From positions 124,001-188,000 of the forward strand of contig CAMBLG010000002.1 of NCBI GenBank assembly GCA_945868435.1: DNA of 64,000 nucleotides. The letters are read 5' to 3'. Positions 27,763-37,084 of this stretch are shown one piece after another. Under the pieces are notes generated by a model that was not told the origin of the DNA, did not search any database, and was given only the letters and a program-made list of their open reading frames with translations. A program made the position numbers and the translations under genes. Position 1 is the stretch's first letter. Every line of letters starts with the position of its first letter. The DNA comes from an uncultured Lachnospiraceae bacterium. GTDB lineage: Bacteria > Bacillota > Clostridia > Lachnospirales > Lachnospiraceae.

Positions 27763-27902
27763 AAGCTCAGAATCGACAGTACCAGAGTTCCATTATACCA
27801 CGGGAACAGCGTAAACGATACAAATGTCCGTAATCTGCCCGGAATCGCTTCTGGTACGAACTCGATTCTGACTTGAACAAAATACGGTATGCGACTGCGG
27901 AA
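27763..27902. repeat. Intergenic repeat B, copy 1, with inverted partner
   Basis: The 54 bases at 27849-27902 match 38106-38159 at 45 of 54 positions with no gap. In this copy a partly matching inverted stretch lies at 27763-27786, so the region can fold back: AAGCTCAGAATCGA pairs with TCGATTCTGACTT. Between the arms a TATAAT (minus strand, near 27793) is seen without a good -35 box. The rest of the 520-base spacer (27628-27762) holds no gene that I can support. Confidence 0.55.
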
Positions 27903-27958
27903 GTTTCACACATTGTTCAATCGATTACTGAACTCTTACACCATGGTCGAAGCAACTA

Positions 27959-29122
27959 TCACATGCCCCCATTGAGCTTATACAGATTCTTATCGGATAT
28001 AAAGTTGGAGATATTATAGAGCACCAGCACATCCGTGATGTCATGCTCCGCAAGATAACTTTCCATATCCCCATTGTAATACCGAAGATCAACCATGTAA
28101 ATATTGTCATACTGATTCAGGATTAACGGCACGAAGGAATTGGCGAAGGAATCCTTCACCACCAGAAGATTCCGCCCCGTCTCCTGCTGCGGGCTGCCCT
28201 CGATATGCACCTGACCGTAATTGCCTCCAAAGAAAAAGGCATACTTATCCTTCTCCGCCAGCTTGGTAACATCGTAAATGACACCCGGTTCTTTCTCATC
28301 CACCGTAACCTTGCATGCGTTCACCGCGTCCATGCTTTCGCCGGCCGGCGTGTAGATCCAGATGCTGTCGTAAGCGGAGTCCACATTCAGGATCTTGGAA
28401 TACAGACTTCCACGGAAATCCTCTGCCACTATGTTCTGCTCTAAGCTATCCTTCGACACAGCGGTCATGCCTGTTGTCTCACACCATTTCTCATAGGCAA
28501 TATATGCGCCCTCCGTGGTCCAGTGGTGATCTGTCCGGTAGTAGATATACGCATCACTTTTCGCGCAAAGTTCCTCACGCACATCGACGAAATTGTAATC
28601 CTGCATCGCATTCTGCACCTGTTCGATGTAAGCACTCTGATCGAAAAGGCGGGCGTTTTTCGGAAGCTTATCCTCCATCACAAGACCTGAGGTCGGCACA
28701 AGAAGAAAGCTTAAGCGGTCTTTGGAAATGGTGTCCGATGCCACATCAAAGTAATCCTGTACCGCCACAATATTTCTCTGCACCTGGGAATCATCCACAT
28801 CCTCAGGCACGATCTTCTCAAAATCATAGCCGTCTTTTCCGACATAGGCACCACCGATATCCGTGTTGCCTGCCGATTTCTGCACAGCAGTCTTGACCGT
28901 GATCCACCGGTCTCTGCCCCAGATCTGGTCCCGCAAATATTCCTCCAGTTTTTCCTGAAAACGTCCGTCAAGCACATCCTCCCAAGAAAATTCCGGAGCC
29001 TCTGCAAGATATCGATTCTCATTGGGTGAAAATTCCCGATCCTTTTGTAGAAAACCGGCGGCGGAAATTCCCACAACAAAAGCGATGAAACAGATTGTAA
29101 TTACCAATCGCATGTTCTTCAT
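27959..29122 (-). CDS. DHHW family protein, second copy
   Basis: A 387-residue protein with an N-terminal hydrophobic signal or anchor (about 5-24, RLVITICFIAFVVGISAAG) and no lipobox. The DHHW motif occurs in YYRTDHHWTTEGAYIAYEKW (about 195-214). It is related to the lipoprotein encoded downstream but is clearly diverged. It lies twelve bases after the MBOAT gene and is likely to act with it in acyl transfer outside the membrane. Confidence 0.85.
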   Translation of the reverse strand: MKNMRLVITICFIAFVVGISAAGFLQKDREFSPNENRYLAEAPEFSWEDVLDGRFQEKLEEYLRDQIWGRDRWITVKTAVQKSAGNTDIGGAYVGKDGYDFEKIVPEDVDDSQVQRNIVAVQDYFDVASDTISKDRLSFLLVPTSGLVMEDKLPKNARLFDQSAYIEQVQNAMQDYNFVDVREELCAKSDAYIYYRTDHHWTTEGAYIAYEKWCETTGMTAVSKDSLEQNIVAEDFRGSLYSKILNVDSAYDSIWIYTPAGESMDAVNACKVTVDEKEPGVIYDVTKLAEKDKYAFFFGGNYGQVHIEGSPQQETGRNLLVVKDSFANSFVPLILNQYDNIYMVDLRYYNGDMESYLAEHDITDVLVLYNISNFISDKNLYKLNGGM

Positions 29123-29134
29123 AGCATAAACCTT

Positions 29135-30583
29135 CTAAAATCTAAAATATAGGAACGGATTGTAGCTGTCCCCCACCAAAAACGCGTAAGATAAGAAAAG
29201 CAGTACCAGCATAATCGCCGGTTTTACAATCATAAGACCGCGGGACTGTTCCACTGCCACATAAATACTTCCCTCGTGATCCACCGCATCCGCGCTCTTT
29301 TTTCTAAGCTTTCCAATCCAGGCCCGATGATCCATGGAGCAAAGCACGAGCACAATGAGAAGTACGGCATTGCAGGACAGAAAATACCAGAAATCCGAAT
29401 TGACGCCGGCCACTCCGATGCCAAACATTGCCTTCAGAAAACGGGTAAGCTGACTCATGTCCGTCTGTGCAAAAATCGCCCAGCCAATCACCACCAAAAA
29501 CAGACTGTATACGTGTCCGATCCACGCCGGAAGTTTCTCTATGAGTTTGAGCAGGAACAGCTTCTCGATGATCAAAAGTACTCCGTAATACAAACCCCAA
29601 AGAACGAAATTCCAGTTTGCTCCATGCCACAGTCCGGTGAGCATCCACACGATCAGCAGATTGAGCACCTGCCTTGGCAGTCCCTTACGGTTTCCCCCCA
29701 GCGGAATATAGACATACTCCCGAAACCAGGAACTGAGGGAGATGTGCCAGCGCCGCCAGAACTCGGTGATACTTTTAGCCATATATGGGAAATTAAAATT
29801 CTCCAGGAAATGGAACCCAAACATGCGTCCCAGACCGATGGCCATATCCGAATAACCGGAAAAGTCAAAATAAATCTGGAAGCTGTATGCAATGGCTCCA
29901 AGCCATGCCGTTGCAGTCGTCAGCTCATTCATCCGTGAAATCGTATCCCACAGGCCTCCGATCTGATTGGCAAGAAGCACCTTTTTCGCCAGACCAATTG
30001 CAAACCGGAATGCACCCTCTGAGAAATCCGTAAGCCCCACTTTGCGCTGCGACAGTTCGTTTGCAATGGTCTTATACTGCACGATCGGTCCCGCAATCAA
30101 CTGCGGAAAAAGCACAACATAGGTAGCAAAATCCAGTATGTTATGCTGCGCCTCCACCTGTCCCCGGTACACATCAATGGTGTAGGACATGGTCTGAAAG
30201 GTGTAGAACGATATACCAATGGGCAACGCAATATGAAGCAGGGACAACCCTGCTCCTGTTATGGAATTGATATTGTCGATCACGAAATCCGCATACTTAA
30301 AAAAGCCGAGGATCCCGAGATTCCCGCATATATCGACAACGAGGGTGGCCTTCATCTTACCCCGGCTGCCCTTCTTTTTAAAATATTCAATTAACCGGCC
30401 GTTTGTATAATCGAATACCGTGGAAAAAAGCATAATGAGCACGTACACCGGCTCACCCCACGCATAGAATATCAGACTGGCAACGAGAAGCACCAGATTA
30501 CGGATTCTCGCAGGACTGATGTAATACAAAAATAATACAATCGGCAAAAACGCACATAAAAAGACGAAGCTGCTGAATACCAT
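29135..30583 (-). CDS. MBOAT family O-acyltransferase, AlgI-like
   Basis: A 482-residue membrane protein with about eleven helices. MBOAT proteins such as AlgI and DltB carry an acyl group across or along the membrane to modify an exported polymer. The conserved WRRWHISLSSWFREYVYIPL (about 268-287) and the catalytic-type histidine in LTGLWHGANWNFVLWG (about 316-331) are present. Its partners are the DHHW proteins downstream and the DUF4358 lipoprotein upstream, whose stop codon ends one base before this start. The polymer modified is not known. Confidence 0.92.
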   Translation of the reverse strand: MVFSSFVFLCAFLPIVLFLYYISPARIRNLVLLVASLIFYAWGEPVYVLIMLFSTVFDYTNGRLIEYFKKKGSRGKMKATLVVDICGNLGILGFFKYADFVIDNINSITGAGLSLLHIALPIGISFYTFQTMSYTIDVYRGQVEAQHNILDFATYVVLFPQLIAGPIVQYKTIANELSQRKVGLTDFSEGAFRFAIGLAKKVLLANQIGGLWDTISRMNELTTATAWLGAIAYSFQIYFDFSGYSDMAIGLGRMFGFHFLENFNFPYMAKSITEFWRRWHISLSSWFREYVYIPLGGNRKGLPRQVLNLLIVWMLTGLWHGANWNFVLWGLYYGVLLIIEKLFLLKLIEKLPAWIGHVYSLFLVVIGWAIFAQTDMSQLTRFLKAMFGIGVAGVNSDFWYFLSCNAVLLIVLVLCSMDHRAWIGKLRKKSADAVDHEGSIYVAVEQSRGLMIVKPAIMLVLLFLSYAFLVGDSYNPFLYFRF

Positions 30584-30584
30584 G

Positions 30585-31043
30585 TTATTTGAACGCTTTC
30601 TCTATAATTTCTTCGGCCTTGTCCGGATCTCCTGACACGCACAGAATCACATACTTGCCTCTCTGCTCAAGTACCGCATTTTCCACCCGCTTGGTCTCCT
30701 CCGGAATATAATCCCGGAAGGACTCTGCCTGGTCATCCAGATACGCCTGCACATGCTCCATCTGCTTTCGCGCAGTCTCCTCGTCCGGTGTGTCAAAGAC
30801 AGCCACCTCTTCTGCTGTGGATCCGCTTCCCATATACAGAGAAGTTGTCACATCATCCTCCAGATCGAAGTAGACGCTGGCCAGCTCCACACCCATAGCT
30901 TGAAGCTGATCATCATATGTGATCTCGGTTGCCAAAGAATCTGCAAGCGCCTGCGCGTCAATCTCTTTTACCGTATTGCTTCCACATCCTGCCGCAAACA
31001 AGGCAAGTGCTGCAAGAACTGCAGTCAATCCTGATTTTTTCAT
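30585..31043 (-). CDS. DUF4358 domain lipoprotein
   Basis: A 152-residue lipoprotein (from MKKSGLTAVLAALALFAAGC) with lipobox AAGC. The rest matches the DUF4358 type: an acidic domain with DPDKAEEIIEKAF at the end. I start at 31043 because the ATG six codons earlier would translate the AAAGGAG site. It is the first gene of the MBOAT cluster, with the MBOAT start one base after its stop codon. The function is unknown, but the position suggests a role in polymer acylation. Confidence 0.85.
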   Translation of the reverse strand: MKKSGLTAVLAALALFAAGCGSNTVKEIDAQALADSLATEITYDDQLQAMGVELASVYFDLEDDVTTSLYMGSGSTAEEVAVFDTPDEETARKQMEHVQAYLDDQAESFRDYIPEETKRVENAVLEQRGKYVILCVSGDPDKAEEIIEKAFK

Positions 31044-31164
31044 GCCATAATCTCCTTTCAATTGAACTCAAATCTTCTGAGCCCAGTGTATACCCCAACT
31101 GCAACATTGTAAATATATCCCGGCTATTATTCAGATATTCTTAAGCTCTTCTTAACTATTACAA

Positions 31165-32259
31165 CTAATCGCTAATACCTGCATACTTCTCGCTCTGTAC
31201 GCGAATCAATTCTGCATCGTCAAAATAGTTAATACGCATTGCACGCTTCACTTCAGACAGGGTCTGCGCCGCAACCTTACGGGCCGCATCACTGCCCTGT
31301 TTCAAAACGTCATATACCGCAGGAATATCCTTTTCCAGCTCTGCTCTGCGCGCACGGATCGGAGAGAGCTCCTCCTGCAACACATTGTTCAAGAACTTCT
31401 TGATCTTGACATCCCCTAATCCGCCTCTTTGATAGTGTTCCTTCAATTCGTCCAAATTATGATACTCCGGCAGATATTCTGCAAAATGCTGCTCATTGCT
31501 GAAGGCATCCAGATACGTGAATACACAATTGCCCTCAATATGTCCCGGATCAGACACCTGAATATGCTCCGGATCCGTGTACATACTCATAACCTTCTTC
31601 TTCACATCTTCCTCGGTATCTGCCAGATAAATGCAGTTGCCGAGGGACTTGCTCATCTTCTGCTTTCCGTCGATACCCGGCAGTCTCATACATGCCTGAT
31701 TCTCCGGCAGAAGTACCTCCGGCTCCACCAGGACCTCGTCGTAGATCGAATTAAACTTGCGCACGATCTCACGGGTCTGCTCGATCATCGGAAGCTGATC
31801 CTCGCCCACCGGAACCACGGTGGCCTTGAAGGCTGTAATATCCGCCGCCTGACTGATTGGATATGTGAAAAAGCCCACCGGAATACTGGTCTCGAAGCCT
31901 CGCATCTGAATCTCAGACTTTACGGTTGGATTTCTCTGCAAACGGGAAACCGTAACCAGATTGGAATAGAAAAAGGTCAGCTCCGTCAGCTCGGAAATCT
32001 GAGACTGGATAAACAGGTTGGACTTCGTCGGATCCAATCCGCAGGACATGTAATCCAGTGCCACCTCGATAATATTCTGGCGAACTTTCTCCGGATTCTC
32101 AAAGTTATCCGTAAGTGCCTGTGCATCTGCGATCATAATAAATATCTTATCGAACTCGCCGGAATTCTGAAGTTCCACTCTTCTCCGCAAAGAGCCAACG
32201 TAATGTCCCACATGCAGTCTTCCGGTTGGTCTGTCACCTGTCAATATAATCTTCTCCAT
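31165..32259 (-). CDS. trpS: Tryptophanyl-tRNA synthetase
   Basis: TrpS charges tRNA-Trp. It has 364 residues from the ATG at 32259, which follows a GAGGAGG site. The HIGH motif is HVGH in [18 protein letters not shown] (about 6-23); KMSKS is exact in [11 protein letters not shown]. It belongs to the longer family form common in clostridia. No T-box precedes it; a vegetative promoter lies at 32329-32357. Confidence 0.95.
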   Translation of the reverse strand: MEKIILTGDRPTGRLHVGHYVGSLRRRVELQNSGEFDKIFIMIADAQALTDNFENPEKVRQNIIEVALDYMSCGLDPTKSNLFIQSQISELTELTFFYSNLVTVSRLQRNPTVKSEIQMRGFETSIPVGFFTYPISQAADITAFKATVVPVGEDQLPMIEQTREIVRKFNSIYDEVLVEPEVLLPENQACMRLPGIDGKQKMSKSLGNCIYLADTEEDVKKKVMSMYTDPEHIQVSDPGHIEGNCVFTYLDAFSNEQHFAEYLPEYHNLDELKEHYQRGGLGDVKIKKFLNNVLQEELSPIRARRAELEKDIPAVYDVLKQGSDAARKVAAQTLSEVKRAMRINYFDDAELIRVQSEKYAGISD

Positions 32260-32328
32260 GATTTCCTCCTCTATTCTATGAAATGCGATTCTCACATTTC
32301 CTATTTTAAATGCTACGTACCCAGATTT

Positions 32329-32357
32329 AATTTAGCAAATCACACTCTCTATGTCAA
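32329..32357 (-). promoter_or_regulatory. trpS promoter
   Basis: Minus strand TTGACA (32352-32357), 17 bases, TAAATT (32329-32334). The -35 box is perfect. It lies between the end of xth and trpS. Confidence 0.65.
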
Positions 32358-32375
32358 CAGAGCCCGCAAAAATGC

Positions 32376-33128
32376 TCAGTGGATCTGCAACTCTACCGGG
32401 CAGTGGTCCGAGCCCAAAATATCCGTGTGAATACTTGCGCTGTCCATGCGCTCCGCAAGCTCCTCCGACACAAGGAAATAGTCAATACGCCATCCCGCAT
32501 TCTTCGCCCTCGCCTGAAAGCGGTACGACCACCAGCTGTATATGCCTTCCGCATCCGGATAAAAATAGCGGAAACTGTCCACGAAACCGCTGTCCAGAAG
32601 TTCCGTCATTTTGGCGCGCTCCTCGTCCGTAAAGCCTGCATTTTGCCGATTGGTTTTCGGATTCTTCAAATCGATTTCCTTGTGGGCTACATTCATATCG
32701 CCGCAGACGATCACACCCTTCTTCTCCTTGAGCGCCAGCAGATACGCACGGAACGCATTTTCCCACTCCATGCGGTAATCCAAGCGCTTCAACTCGTTCT
32801 GGGAATTCGGCGTATATACCGTCACCAGATAGAACTCCTCAAATTCCAGCGTGATCACACGGCCTTCGTGATCGTGCTCCTCCACGCCGATTCCATAGGT
32901 GACGGAAAGAGGCGTTTTCTTTGTGAAAACCGCTGTTCCGGAATAGCCCTTCTTCTCTGCATAATTCCAGTACTGCTCATATCCCGGCAGGTCCAGATCG
33001 ATCTGTCCCTCCTGAAGCTTTGTCTCCTGCAGACAGAATACGTCCGCATCCAGCTTCTTGAAGTCCTCCATAAAATTCTTCTGCACACAGGCTCTTAAGC
33101 CATTCACATTCCATGATACCAGCTTCAT
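32376..33128 (-). CDS. xth: Exodeoxyribonuclease III / AP endonuclease
   Basis: This enzyme cuts DNA at abasic sites and removes nucleotides from 3' ends. The family motifs are in order: MKLVSWNVNGLRA at the start, the metal ligand in FCLQETKL, GDMNVAH, and SDHCPVEL at the C-terminus. From the ATG at 33128 the product has 250 residues; it has a GGAAGGAG site, while the upstream ATG at 33167 has none. It is the last gene of a run from an acetyltransferase through rsmH and dus. Confidence 0.94.
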   Translation of the reverse strand: MKLVSWNVNGLRACVQKNFMEDFKKLDADVFCLQETKLQEGQIDLDLPGYEQYWNYAEKKGYSGTAVFTKKTPLSVTYGIGVEEHDHEGRVITLEFEEFYLVTVYTPNSQNELKRLDYRMEWENAFRAYLLALKEKKGVIVCGDMNVAHKEIDLKNPKTNRQNAGFTDEERAKMTELLDSGFVDSFRYFYPDAEGIYSWWSYRFQARAKNAGWRIDYFLVSEELAERMDSASIHTDILGSDHCPVELQIH

Positions 33129-33176
33129 CGCATGTCTCCTTCCACAACTCGTTCTCTCTTCCCGCATCGCATATTT

Positions 33177-34112
33177 TTACTGCTGCTTCAGTTCCTGTTC
33201 CCGAAGCAGTTCCCGCACTGCCTGCTCGTAATCGGCGATATGATTTGCCTTTTTGATCCGCTTCAGGTATCGCTCCGAATTGGTAAAGCAGGCTCCCATA
33301 TACACCCAGATCTCCTTCATCTTGTAGAGAATGACCCGCTCCCCGCCGGACATCTTCGTACTGTAATCCGACAGGAGTGTCTCCACAAACGCCTCCAGGG
33401 TGTCCTTATCAACCGGCGCTTCTCCCCGCAGACGCCGGATAAGATTCGGGTCTGCAATGAGACCCCGGCCCAGCATCACCCGCTCTATTCCCGACACCTG
33501 TTCCTGCACACGAAAAAGCGACTCCGGTGAGTTGATATCTCCGTTGTAACAGAGCGGCACATCCAGCATCTCCTGCGCCAGCGTAAACGTGTGGGGCCGC
33601 GCAGGTGCTTTGTAAAAATCCTTCTGCAATCGTGTATGAATGATCAGCTCCTTGATGGGGTACTTCTCATATATGCGAAGAATATTCTCCCACTCCTCCT
33701 CGTGGGAGATTCCAATCCGCGTCTTGATGGACACTGCAATCGGGCTTTTTTCATAGACTTCCTGTAAAAAAGCATCCAGTTCCTCCGGCACCGCAAGAAA
33801 ACCGGAGCCCCGGTGCTTGGATACCACCGTTCCCGACGGGCAGCCCAGATTCAGGTTGACCTCCTCATAGCCCATTTCCTTCAGTGTGCCTGCAATCGCA
33901 ACAAACTCCTCCACCTTGTTGGACAGGATCTGCGGGATGAGCGTGATCCCCTCGTTATTCTCCGGCAACACCTCATTTCTCTCCCTGCTGCTCAAATGCA
34001 TGCTTGCAAGAAAAGGCGTGTAATAGCGGTCAATCCCTCCAATATAGCGCGCAAAGGCATTGCGGTAAATATAGGTTGTAATTCCCTCCATGGGAGCAAG
34101 ATCGTACTGCAT
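33177..34112 (-). CDS. dus: tRNA-dihydrouridine synthase family protein
   Basis: Dus enzymes reduce uridine in tRNA using FMN and NADPH. The product has 311 residues with the start YDLAPMEGITTYIYRNAFAR and the active cysteine in NLNLGCPSGTV (about Cys94), as in the family. The C-terminal helical domain is complete. It lies 21 bases after the rsmH-like gene, in an apparent RNA-modification operon. Which uridine it modifies cannot be told by eye. Confidence 0.9.
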   Translation of the reverse strand: MQYDLAPMEGITTYIYRNAFARYIGGIDRYYTPFLASMHLSSRERNEVLPENNEGITLIPQILSNKVEEFVAIAGTLKEMGYEEVNLNLGCPSGTVVSKHRGSGFLAVPEELDAFLQEVYEKSPIAVSIKTRIGISHEEEWENILRIYEKYPIKELIIHTRLQKDFYKAPARPHTFTLAQEMLDVPLCYNGDINSPESLFRVQEQVSGIERVMLGRGLIADPNLIRRLRGEAPVDKDTLEAFVETLLSDYSTKMSGGERVILYKMKEIWVYMGACFTNSERYLKRIKKANHIADYEQAVRELLREQELKQQ

Positions 34113-34133
34113 GATTTTTCCCTCTTCGTTCTC

Positions 34134-35183
34134 TTATGCCATCCTCGCCCAGCGCAGCTTCGTGGATCTGGCTCTGCCGTTGCTTCTGCACTCCTCCGCC
34201 GACGGACGGATCACATCTCTGGAAATCTCCGCAAAGATTCCCTCTTTGTGATAGCGGGCAAACGCCTTTTTCACAAGGCGGTCCTCCCCGGAATGAAAGG
34301 TCAGGATTGCCACTCTTCCGCCCGGTGCCAGCGCATGGGGCAGTGCCTCCAAAAATGCCTCCAACACCTCAAATTCACTGTTCACATCAATACGCAGCGC
34401 CTGGAATGTCCTCTGACAGGTCTTCTTGACGATATCCTTTTTCTCCCGATTCTCCGGAAGAAACATAAGACTCCGCTCAATCACTGCCGCCAGCTCTGTG
34501 GTGGTATCAATTCTGCCACCGCTGCGGTAGGTTCTGATGATCTCATTTGCAATCTGCTCCGCGTAGGGTTCATCGGAATTTTCCACCAGCATTCCCTCAA
34601 TTTCTTCCCGGCTTAGCTCCCTCAGACGCTCTGCGGCTGACAGGCCATGCTCCGGGTCAAGACGCAGATCCAACGGGCCCTCCACCTTATATGAAAACCC
34701 TCGCTTCGGATCATCGATCTGCATGGATGACACACCCAGATCTGCCAGCATGAAATCAAAAGGTCCATACTGCCTTGCCACGGTTTCCAGATTGGCAAAA
34801 TTCTGTTGCAGGATGGTCAAAATCTCCTCGCCGTAGCCTGCGGAGGCCAGACGCTCTTTTGTCTTCACGATTTCAATGGGGTCCACGTCCAGCGCATACA
34901 TATGCCCCTGTCCGCCCAACTGCTCCAGCATCTTCCTCGTATGGCCACCATAGCCCAGTGTCGCATCCAGTCCCTTCTGTCCCGGCTGAATCTGCAGGAA
35001 ATCCAGAATCTCTTTCACCATAATAGAGATGTGCATGCCCGCAGGCGTACTGCCCTTGCTGATGACTTTCGCCACTGTATCCGCATATCGTTCCGGGTCG
35101 TGTTCCTTATATTTTTCCTCGAAGGTCCTGGGGTGTGTTCCCTTATAGCGGACTCTTCTTTTATGCTCCGTCTGTTCCGGCAT
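34134..35183 (-). CDS. rsmH: RsmH/MraW-type rRNA methyltransferase, extended N-terminus
   Basis: RsmH methylates N4 of C1402 in 16S rRNA. The SAM motif GLDATLGYGGHTRKML (about 73-88) and the later FLPENREKKDIVKKTCQRTF and GGRVAILTFHSGEDRLVKK segments are typical. The 349 residues exceed the usual 310 by an extra basic stretch at the N-terminus (about residues 1-48). The usual mra/dcw neighbours (mraZ, ftsL, pbp) are absent; it lies instead between an acetyltransferase and dus. It may therefore be a second RsmH copy. Confidence 0.85.
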   Translation of the reverse strand: MPEQTEHKRRVRYKGTHPRTFEEKYKEHDPERYADTVAKVISKGSTPAGMHISIMVKEILDFLQIQPGQKGLDATLGYGGHTRKMLEQLGGQGHMYALDVDPIEIVKTKERLASAGYGEEILTILQQNFANLETVARQYGPFDFMLADLGVSSMQIDDPKRGFSYKVEGPLDLRLDPEHGLSAAERLRELSREEIEGMLVENSDEPYAEQIANEIIRTYRSGGRIDTTTELAAVIERSLMFLPENREKKDIVKKTCQRTFQALRIDVNSEFEVLEAFLEALPHALAPGGRVAILTFHSGEDRLVKKAFARYHKEGIFAEISRDVIRPSAEECRSNGRARSTKLRWARMA

Positions 35184-35184
35184 C

Positions 35185-35643
35185 CTACGCCTCCTCGTCC
35201 TTGTCCATCTCTTTCGTCATCAGGAAATACTCGGAGACCTCATAGCCATTCTTCTTGTAGGAAGCAACCGCCGCCTCGTTCTCCTTCTCCACTTCCAGCT
35301 TAAATCGCACCGCGTCTTTGTATTTCTGTTCCAGAAATGCAAAATATTCTCCGGCATAGCCTTTTCCTCTGCTGCCTTCCTTGAAATACAGGTCCTCTAT
35401 CCAGATGCAAAGTCCGCCGTACTCTGTGGTGTAACTCTTCGCAATCATGGAGTAGCCGATGACTTCTCCTTCTTCTTCAAAAATGTATCCCTCCACAAAG
35501 GGCAGATCCGACAGACAGTCTGCAATGTCTCTGCGCAGTACCGCGTCGGAGGATTTGTGTATCAATGCCGGGGAGTCGTAAAATGCGCGCATCATTTCGA
35601 AGACAGCGGTTTCGTCTTCCCGTCTCATGGTTCTTATGTTCAT
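35185..35643 (-). CDS. GNAT family acetyltransferase
   Basis: A 152-residue acetyltransferase with the acetyl-CoA binding pattern near GSRGKGYAGEYFAFLEQ (about 84-100). It is closest in form to RimI/Eis-like small GNAT proteins; the substrate is unknown. The rsmH-like gene starts one base after its stop codon, so the two are cotranslated. Repeat A copy 2 lies immediately upstream. Confidence 0.85.
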   Translation of the reverse strand: MNIRTMRREDETAVFEMMRAFYDSPALIHKSSDAVLRRDIADCLSDLPFVEGYIFEEEGEVIGYSMIAKSYTTEYGGLCIWIEDLYFKEGSRGKGYAGEYFAFLEQKYKDAVRFKLEVEKENEAAVASYKKNGYEVSEYFLMTKEMDKDEEA

Positions 35644-35679
35644 GTTATAGGTCCTTTCTTGATTTACATCGTTTATATA

Positions 35680-35831
35680 CGCTCAGCCGGGTACGAAATT
35701 TTTCATCATGCTCCGAATCAGCACCGCCCCCGGTTTCAGACAGTTGACTGAGATATACGCAATTCGCTTTCATGCATGGCACGGCGGTGCTGTCGTCCCA
35801 TTCTTCAAAAATTTGTACACCGCTCTGAGCG
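35680..35831. repeat. Intergenic palindromic repeat A, copy 2
   Basis: A 152-bp copy of the element at 27475-27627, with the same ends (CGCTCAG ... CTGAGCG) and inner arms. Most differences lie in a central 20-base stretch, which would be a loop, while both long arms are conserved. It lies between two acetyltransferase genes, about 40 bases before the start of the downstream one, on the same strand relation as copy 1. Confidence 0.75.
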
Positions 35832-35848
35832 AGTAGACATCGACAATG

Positions 35849-36391
35849 TCACCTAATCAGACTGTACTGAGCGTGATCCCTCCACTGGCCCTGCAGGAAG
35901 AGATGGTCGTGACTGATGCCTTCGTAGCAGAAACCGGCTCTTCGAAGCAGCTTCGCGCTGGGCGCATTGTCCGGCAGCGCCCACGCCATGATCCGGTGGA
36001 GACCGACTTCTGTAAAAATCAGATCCGTCACTTTATTCAGCGCCTCCAGCGCATATCCTCTATGTTGGAAGGCACTGGAAAACTTGTAACCGATCTCACA
36101 GCAGGAGAAAACGCCCCTCTGGATATCGTGGAAACAGATGGTGCCGATAATCTGCCCCGGGTTCTCCTTCCGGTATACATAGAATCGGACGCAGGTACCC
36201 TTCACCGCCGCATTGTATTCATACGCCGCAATCTGTTTTTGCTTTTCTACCGTATAAAAATCCTGAATACGGTCGGGCTCATATTTCTCGAATAATTCCT
36301 TATCCCGCAGGTAAAAGTCAAGCACCTGCGCGGCCTCATCCGGTTTGATCACCTTGAGGATCAGCCGGTCCGTCTGATATTCAAAAAACAT
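35849..36391 (-). CDS. GNAT family acetyltransferase, RimJ/RimL type
   Basis: A 180-residue acetyltransferase of the RimJ/RimL/SpeG group, typified by TDRLILKVIKPDEAAQVLDF at the start, a YKFSSAFQHRGYALEALNKV segment at the acetyl-CoA site and GLHRIMAWALPDNAPSAKLL. Likely substrates are N-terminal amines or small molecules. It is divergent from tadA. No other neighbours give a clue. Confidence 0.88.
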   Translation of the reverse strand: MFFEYQTDRLILKVIKPDEAAQVLDFYLRDKELFEKYEPDRIQDFYTVEKQKQIAAYEYNAAVKGTCVRFYVYRKENPGQIIGTICFHDIQRGVFSCCEIGYKFSSAFQHRGYALEALNKVTDLIFTEVGLHRIMAWALPDNAPSAKLLRRAGFCYEGISHDHLFLQGQWRDHAQYSLIR

Positions 36392-36547
36392 ATTTTCTTC
36401 CTTTTCTGCTGAAAATGATGTAATATTGATGTATGGGTAAAACGCCCAAAATCGTTCCTGTTTGCAGGGTAAGAGTTCCGGCTTATTCCCCTGCGCACAA
36501 TACTATGATACCCAAATGTGCTTCAAGCACTCCGGAGAGTAAAAACC

Positions 36548-37036
36548 ATGTTGACACCTGACGAAAAATATATGAAAGCAGCGCTTGCCCAGGCCAAAAA
36601 AGCCTATGCCATCGATGAGGTTCCCATTGGGTGCGTCATTGTCCAGAACGGAAAAATTATTGCCAGAGGCTACAACCGCCGCAACACCGATAAGAATGCA
36701 CTTGCTCACGCAGAACTGGCAGCGATCCGCAAAGCGAGCAAAAAGACCGGAGACTGGCGTCTCGAGGATTGTACCATGTATGTAACTCTAGAGCCCTGCC
36801 AGATGTGCGCCGGAGCAATTGTCCAGTGCAGACTGCAACGGGTCGTAATCGCCACCATGAATCCCAAGGCCGGATGCGCCGGTTCCATCCTGAATCTGCT
36901 CCAAATGCAGCAGTTCAACCATCAGGTAGAAATAACCCGGGGCGTTCTCGAAGAAGAATGCGCCGGCATGCTCTCACAGTTTTTCCGGGAGCTCCGCGAA
37001 AAGAAAAAAGCTAAACCAAAGGCTTCCCAGGACTGA
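36548..37036 (+). CDS. tadA: tRNA-specific adenosine deaminase
   Basis: TadA deaminates A34 to inosine in tRNA-Arg(ACG). It has 162 residues from the ATG at 36548, which follows a CGGAGAG site; the zinc-site motifs are HAE in ALAHAELAAI and PCxxC in PCQMCAGAI. The divergent upstream region contains a stem GCAGGG...CCCTGC. Its stop codon lies inside the terminator stem. SRP RNA often lies near this gene in Firmicutes, but I find none here. Confidence 0.95.
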   Translation: MLTPDEKYMKAALAQAKKAYAIDEVPIGCVIVQNGKIIARGYNRRNTDKNALAHAELAAIRKASKKTGDWRLEDCTMYVTLEPCQMCAGAIVQCRLQRVVIATMNPKAGCAGSILNLLQMQQFNHQVEITRGVLEEECAGMLSQFFRELREKKKAKPKASQD

Positions 37037-37056
37037 TTCAGTCCCCGGAAGCCTTT
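37018..37056 (+). terminator. Terminator of tadA
   Basis: GGCTTCC (37021-37027) pairs with GGAAGCC (37047-37053), with GGACT/AGTCC inside, followed by TTTCTCT. The stem starts within the last codons of tadA. Confidence 0.75.
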
Positions 37057-37084
37057 CTCTGTATGATCTCATTCACACGCGACA

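Noticed and set aside
36392-36547. A signal recognition particle RNA next to tadA
   Set aside because: The conserved GGAAGCAGC-type core of SRP RNA is absent; only an imperfect GCAGGG/CCCTGC stem is seen.
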